From contig JAZOQZ010000131.1 of NCBI GenBank assembly GCA_045656345.1, forward strand, positions 1 through 17,694: a stretch of DNA of 17,694 nucleotides, given 5' to 3'. This stretch comes from SIG452 sp045656345. GTDB lineage: Bacteria; Bacillota; Clostridia; UMGS1840. Numbering within the stretch: position 1 is the stretch's first letter; each line of letters begins with the position of its first letter. Under the pieces are notes generated by a model. It searched no databases. It was not told the origin of the DNA and was given only the letters and a program-made list of their open reading frames with translations. Made by a program: the position numbers and the translations under genes. This document shows positions 13,878 through 17,694 of the stretch, in pieces.

Positions 13878-15209
13878 ATGGATATGGTAAGAGATTTACC
13901 CTATAGCCTGGAAGCAGAAGCCGCGGTTTTAGGGTCTGTCATTATTGATAAAGAGTGTTTGCTTGAGGTTATGGAATTAATCTCGGCAGACGATTTTTAC
14001 CTGGAAAAAAATAAAGCGATTTACGAAGCAATTTCCAACTTATTCAATCTGAATATCCCCGTGGATGCAGTCACCTTATATGATGAACTGACCCGACAGG
14101 GAATTTTTGAACAGGTGGGCGGAAAAGAGTATATCTTAGATATGGTGAATTCCGTGCCCACCACAGAAAATGTGCGTCATTATGCAAAAATTGTGGCAGA
14201 TCAGGCACACCTTCGGAAACTGATTGCCTTATGTCAGGATATTGAAACTGCAGGATATGATTCCAAAGGTGCACAGGAAGTGACGGAACTTGCCGTTCAG
14301 AAAATTTTTGATTTGGTTTCCGAACGGGATGTGGGCGGAGCAGTTCACATCAAACAGGTATTGTATCAGAACTATAATAAACTTGCGGAAATGCTGGAGC
14401 ATCACGGAGAGGTGTCCGGATTACCCACAGGATTTACCGAGTTAGACCGTAGACTTTCCGGTCTTCAACCCGCCACCCTGGTGTTGATTGCAGCCCGTCC
14501 TGCAATGGGGAAAACCTCCTTTGCCATTAATATTGCGCAAAATGTTGCTATTTCTCAGAATGTTCCCGTACTGATTTTTTCTTTGGAAATGTCTAAGGAA
14601 GAATTGGTTAACCGTATCATTTCTTCCGAAGCAAGAATTGAATCCGAAAAAATCCGCTCAGGTGAAATCACTCCCGAGGATATGAATAAATTTTTAGACG
14701 TGATGGAACCCTTATCCAAGGCACCCATCTATATTGATGATACCGCATCCATCACCGTAACCGAGCTTCGTGCCAAAGCAAAACGTTTGAAGCTGGAAAA
14801 AGGCTTAGGTCTGATTGTGATTGACTATCTTCAGCTGATGAACGGACGCCGTTCTGAAAGCCGTCAGGTGGAAATTGCGGAAATCAGCCGCAGCTTAAAA
14901 ATTCTGGCAAAAGAGCTGGAAGTGCCCGTGATTGCTGTTTCTCAGCTGTCCCGTGGACCGGAAAATCGTGCAGATAACCGTCCTATGCTTTCCGACTTAA
15001 GAGAATCCGGTGCCATCGAGCAGGATGCTGATATTGTTATGTTCTTATTCCGTGAGGAATATTATAAACCAGAAACCACCGAAAAACATAACATCGGGGA
15101 ATGTATTATTGCCAAGCACAGAGCAGGGGAAACCGGTTCCTTTGAAATGACCTGGCTTGGTAAGTACACCAGTTTCTACGATTTGGAGACCCGTCATGAG
15201 CCGTACTGA
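13878..15209 (+). CDS. dnaB: Replicative DNA helicase
   Basis: DnaB (DnaC in Bacillus naming) is the hexameric helicase that unwinds DNA at the replication fork. This 443-residue protein has the N-terminal primase-interacting domain (about 1-105), a linker, and the RecA-like C-terminal domain. The Walker A motif is ARPAMGKTS (206-214), the Walker B motif LIVIDYLQL (312-320, D316), and motif H4 lies at SQLSRGPENR through LSDLRESGAIEQDAD (355-385). No intein is present, although this family often hosts one. AAAGGA lies 11 nt before the ATG. The 3' end overlaps tilS by 14 nt. Confidence 0.97.
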   Translation: MDMVRDLPYSLEAEAAVLGSVIIDKECLLEVMELISADDFYLEKNKAIYEAISNLFNLNIPVDAVTLYDELTRQGIFEQVGGKEYILDMVNSVPTTENVRHYAKIVADQAHLRKLIALCQDIETAGYDSKGAQEVTELAVQKIFDLVSERDVGGAVHIKQVLYQNYNKLAEMLEHHGEVSGLPTGFTELDRRLSGLQPATLVLIAARPAMGKTSFAINIAQNVAISQNVPVLIFSLEMSKEELVNRIISSEARIESEKIRSGEITPEDMNKFLDVMEPLSKAPIYIDDTASITVTELRAKAKRLKLEKGLGLIVIDYLQLMNGRRSESRQVEIAEISRSLKILAKELEVPVIAVSQLSRGPENRADNRPMLSDLRESGAIEQDADIVMFLFREEYYKPETTEKHNIGECIIAKHRAGETGSFEMTWLGKYTSFYDLETRHEPY

Positions 15210-16533
15210 TTTTGTGAACCGTGTGCGAGCATTTCTGAAAAAAGAGCAGATGCTTTCTTGCGGTGATTCGGTATTAATCGGATTGTCGGGTGGCGCCGAT
15301 TCTGTGGCATTGTTGCGAGTGCTTTTAGAACTTCGCCAGGAATATGATCTTCAAATCATCTGTGCACATATCAATCACGGACTTCGGGGCGAAAACGCTC
15401 AGCGTGATATGAATTTTGCAGAGGACTTGTGCAAACAGTTGGAGGTTCCCATTATTGTTTTACAGTCGGATGTGGAAGCTTATGCCAAAGAGCATCATCT
15501 TTCGTTGGAGGATGCAGGAAGACAGGTTCGATATGCGTTTTTTAAAGAACACAAATCGGACAAAATTGCAGTGGCACACACAAAAAATGACAATGCCGAA
15601 ACAGTGTTGATGAACTTGCTAAAGGGCAATCTTCCCTTAGGAATTGCACCTTGTCGGGACAACATAATCCGTCCGCTCCTTGGGGTTACCAAGGAAGAAA
15701 TTTATGCGTATTTGCATGATTTGAATCAGGAATTTATGACTGATGAAACCAATTTTACCACCGATTTTACCCGAAACAAAGTACGCCTGGAATTAATTCC
15801 TTATTTAGAGGAAAATTTTAACACAAATTTCACAAACACAGTGTATCATAGTGCTGATGTGCTTTATCGGGAACAACTTTTTTTGGAAGTAGCAGCCGAC
15901 ATGGTTTATCGTGGAGCAGTCCGGGAAGACAAAGACAGCATCAAACTGTTGTTGAGTGAACTTTCTTATGCGGATGAAATCATTGCAAAACGGGTCATTC
16001 GCCGTGCGTACTATGAAATTTGTCCCAAAGGGGAACGGATTTCCTATGAGCAGATTGACCGTGTGTACCGTTTGATTTCGGAGGAGAAAAAGGGAAAGCA
16101 AATTAGTTTGCCCGGTGGCATAATCGGGCTGTATTCCGGAGAGTTTCTCCTGTTGAAACCAAGCGGGCAGGAGAGATTGAATCCCTTCTTCTTAAAAGAG
16201 GACCATTTTGTTTCCGATCCGGTACTTTCGTATCAGATTGGATTATTCAAAAACGAAATTGCAGATGCCAAGTTTTGTTATCCCATTCGTGTAAAAGAAG
16301 GGGAACAGGTAACTGTTCGTTCAAGAAACGATGGAGACAAGCTTTATTTTCACAATCTGAATATTCACAAAAAATTATCCGATTTTTTGATTGATAAAAA
16401 AATCCCGCTTCACGAGAGAGAAACAATTCCGTTGATTTGCGTGAATGACTCTGTGAGAGTGGTTGTGGGGCATTTTTACGAGGATGTAACCGATTGCCCC
16501 GAAGAAGAGCTGTACTACATAATATTAAAATAA
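15196..16533 (+). CDS. tilS: tRNA(Ile)-lysidine synthase
   Basis: TilS attaches lysine to C34 of the CAU-anticodon isoleucine tRNA, using ATP, so that it reads AUA. The 445-residue protein has the PP-loop SGGADS at 31-36 (LSGGADSVALL), the following ICAHINHGLRG stretch, and the C-terminal TilS domain with VTVRSRNDGDK and KKLSDFLIDKKIPLHER. I chose ATG 15196, with GGAGA 6 nt upstream; it overlaps the end of dnaB by 14 nt. A longer frame from 15157 would read 40 bases further into dnaB without a ribosome binding site. hpt follows after 17 nt and ftsH after that, the conserved tilS-hpt-ftsH order. Confidence 0.95.
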   Translation: MSRTDFVNRVRAFLKKEQMLSCGDSVLIGLSGGADSVALLRVLLELRQEYDLQIICAHINHGLRGENAQRDMNFAEDLCKQLEVPIIVLQSDVEAYAKEHHLSLEDAGRQVRYAFFKEHKSDKIAVAHTKNDNAETVLMNLLKGNLPLGIAPCRDNIIRPLLGVTKEEIYAYLHDLNQEFMTDETNFTTDFTRNKVRLELIPYLEENFNTNFTNTVYHSADVLYREQLFLEVAADMVYRGAVREDKDSIKLLLSELSYADEIIAKRVIRRAYYEICPKGERISYEQIDRVYRLISEEKKGKQISLPGGIIGLYSGEFLLLKPSGQERLNPFFLKEDHFVSDPVLSYQIGLFKNEIADAKFCYPIRVKEGEQVTVRSRNDGDKLYFHNLNIHKKLSDFLIDKKIPLHERETIPLICVNDSVRVVVGHFYEDVTDCPEEELYYIILK

Positions 16534-16550
16534 AAAAGGAATCAAAGAAA

Positions 16551-17099
16551 ATGAAATGTCAGCAAAAAGATATTAAAAAAGTTTTGTTTTCAGAAGAGGA
16601 AATCAAGGCAAGAATCAAAGAACTGGGAAAACAGATTACCGAGGACTATAAAGATGCCAAAAGCCTGATTGTGGTAGGCATTTTAAAAGGTTCCTGTTTG
16701 TTTTATGCAGACTTGATTCGTGCAATTGATCTTCCCATCGAAATTGACTTTATGTCAGTTTCCAGTTATCAGGACAGCACGATGACTTCCGGTGAAGTAA
16801 AACTTGTGAAAGACGTAAGTACTTCCGTTTCGTTAAAACACGTGCTGTTTGTGGAAGATATTATTGATACCGGATTCACAATGTCCAAGGTGATGGAAAT
16901 GTTTGAAGAGAGGGGAGCAGCATCCGTAAAGCTTTGTTCGTTGCTCAGCAAACCTGACCGTCGCAAAGTGGAAATTGATATTGATTATTTAGGATTTACC
17001 ATTCCCGATGAATTTGTAATCGGTTACGGTCTGGATTTTGCAGAACGTTACCGCAATCTGCCCTTTGTGGGAGTGTTGGATGAATCCGTTTATCTCTAA
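16551..17099 (+). CDS. hpt: Hypoxanthine phosphoribosyltransferase
   Basis: This 182-residue purine salvage enzyme makes IMP or GMP from hypoxanthine or guanine and PRPP. The PRPP-binding motif VLFVEDIIDTGFT is at 98-110, the GILKGS loop at 43-48, and the LLSKPDRRK and FVIGYGLDFAERYRNLP regions, which contact the base and metal, are intact. I chose ATG 16551, preceded by AAAAAGGA, over a frame opening at 16494 inside tilS. In Bacillota hpt commonly lies between tilS and ftsH, and its product may regulate ftsH in some species; nothing here shows that directly. Confidence 0.95.
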   Translation: MKCQQKDIKKVLFSEEEIKARIKELGKQITEDYKDAKSLIVVGILKGSCLFYADLIRAIDLPIEIDFMSVSSYQDSTMTSGEVKLVKDVSTSVSLKHVLFVEDIIDTGFTMSKVMEMFEERGAASVKLCSLLSKPDRRKVEIDIDYLGFTIPDEFVIGYGLDFAERYRNLPFVGVLDESVYL

Positions 17100-17131
17100 G
17101 CGTCCGACAAAAAAGATACAGGAGGTTTTCT

Positions 17132-17694
17132 ATGAAGAAACAGTTTAAGAACATAGGATTTTATGCCTTGTTGTTTGCGGTTTTTATGATTGTGTTGTCT
17201 GTGCTGACAGCAGGCCCCACCGTGGACACAATGGATTATTCTGCGTTTGTAAATTCCTTTAAAGCAGGGGAAATTCACACTGTGAATTATCATTTGGGGG
17301 AAAACAGAATCGAAGGGATTCGCAGTGTCAAAGGTCACGAAAAACGTTTTGAAGTGATTATTCCCAGCCTGGAGACTTTGGAGAAAGATATTGGCACCGA
17401 AATCTCCAGATTTATGACTGCAACCGAAGGAAATCGGCTGACCTATAAGGTAAGTCCGCCTCAGGAAGCACCTTGGTGGTTTGCTTTGATTTCTCCTTTG
17501 GGACTGATTATTATCGCAGTTCTGTTTTGGGTATTCTTCCTTCGTCAGGCAAATGGTGGCGGAGGTGCAATGTCCTTTGGCAAGAGTAAGGCAAAAATGA
17601 CAGACCCCTCCAAAACCACAGTTACCTTTATGGATGTGGCAGGTGCCGATGAGGAAAAGGAAGAATTAAAAGAAGTGGTGGATTTCTTGAAAAA
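17132..17694 (+). CDS. ftsH: ATP-dependent zinc metalloprotease FtsH (N-terminal part, cut by window edge)
   Basis: FtsH is the membrane-anchored AAA+ protease that degrades damaged or unassembled membrane proteins. The visible 187 residues hold the first membrane helix (about 9-27), the extracytoplasmic domain (about 30-113), the second helix (about 115-137), a glycine-rich linker (ANGGGGAMSFGKSKAK) and the beginning of the AAA domain, VTFMDVAGADEEKEELKEVVDFL. Walker A and the HExxH zinc site lie beyond the window. A strong AGGAGG (17120-17125) stands 6 nt before the ATG. The gene starts 32 nt after hpt. No frame break is seen before the edge. Confidence 0.96.
   Translation, partial: MKKQFKNIGFYALLFAVFMIVLSVLTAGPTVDTMDYSAFVNSFKAGEIHTVNYHLGENRIEGIRSVKGHEKRFEVIIPSLETLEKDIGTEISRFMTATEGNRLTYKVSPPQEAPWWFALISPLGLIIIAVLFWVFFLRQANGGGGAMSFGKSKAKMTDPSKTTVTFMDVAGADEEKEELKEVVDFLK

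Noticed and set aside
13878..15209. Intein in dnaB
   Set aside because: The Walker A, Walker B and H4 regions are contiguous and total length is the normal 443 residues.

Overview
The window looks like near-origin chromosome of a low-to-moderate G+C Gram-positive bacterium (Bacillota, most likely a Clostridia-class member). The evidence is the gene order rpmH-rnpA-yidD-yidC-jag, the gdpP-rplI-dnaB and tilS-hpt-ftsH clusters, strong AGGAGG-type ribosome binding sites, consensus sigma-A-type promoters and many U-tailed hairpin terminators. Composition is AT-rich by eye (not counted). No mobile element, CRISPR array, prophage or toxin-antitoxin pair was seen.

Layout. (1) 1-2984, plus strand: a consensus promoter drives rpmH (ribosomal protein L34), then rnpA (RNase P protein), yidD, yidC (membrane insertase) and jag/khpB (RNA-binding protein), followed by tRNA-Thr(CGT) and a strong terminator. 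(2) 2985-5464: a divergent pair, an AraC-type regulator on the minus strand (3185-4018) and a Gfo/Idh/MocA oxidoreductase on the plus strand (4144-5421), each closed by a hairpin terminator. (3) 5485-8208, minus strand: an arginine operon argD-argF-GNAT acetyltransferase. A textbook promoter has an ARG-box palindrome filling its -10/-35 spacer, and a second ARG box lies exactly 42 bp away in the leader. (4) 8247-17694, plus strand: lepA and hemW (stop and start overlapping by one base), gdpP, rplI, dnaB, tilS, hpt and the start of ftsH, which runs off the right edge. This block is closely packed and several genes are probably translationally coupled.

How the genes work together. Most of the window is housekeeping: translation (L34, L9, LepA, tRNA-Thr), tRNA processing and modification (RNase P, TilS), membrane protein insertion and turnover (YidC, YidD, FtsH), replication (DnaB) and cyclic-di-AMP turnover (GdpP). 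The accessory part is about 2.8-8.2 kb: a probable sugar or polyol responsive regulator/oxidoreductase pair and an ArgR-controlled arginine operon. I found no convincing new multi-gene system. The best leads are the phased ARG-box operator, the unassigned acetyltransferase inside the arginine operon, and a five-cysteine cluster in the oxidoreductase.

For many genes the longest open frame begins upstream of the likely start. I chose starts from ribosome binding sites and family length and say so in each entry.
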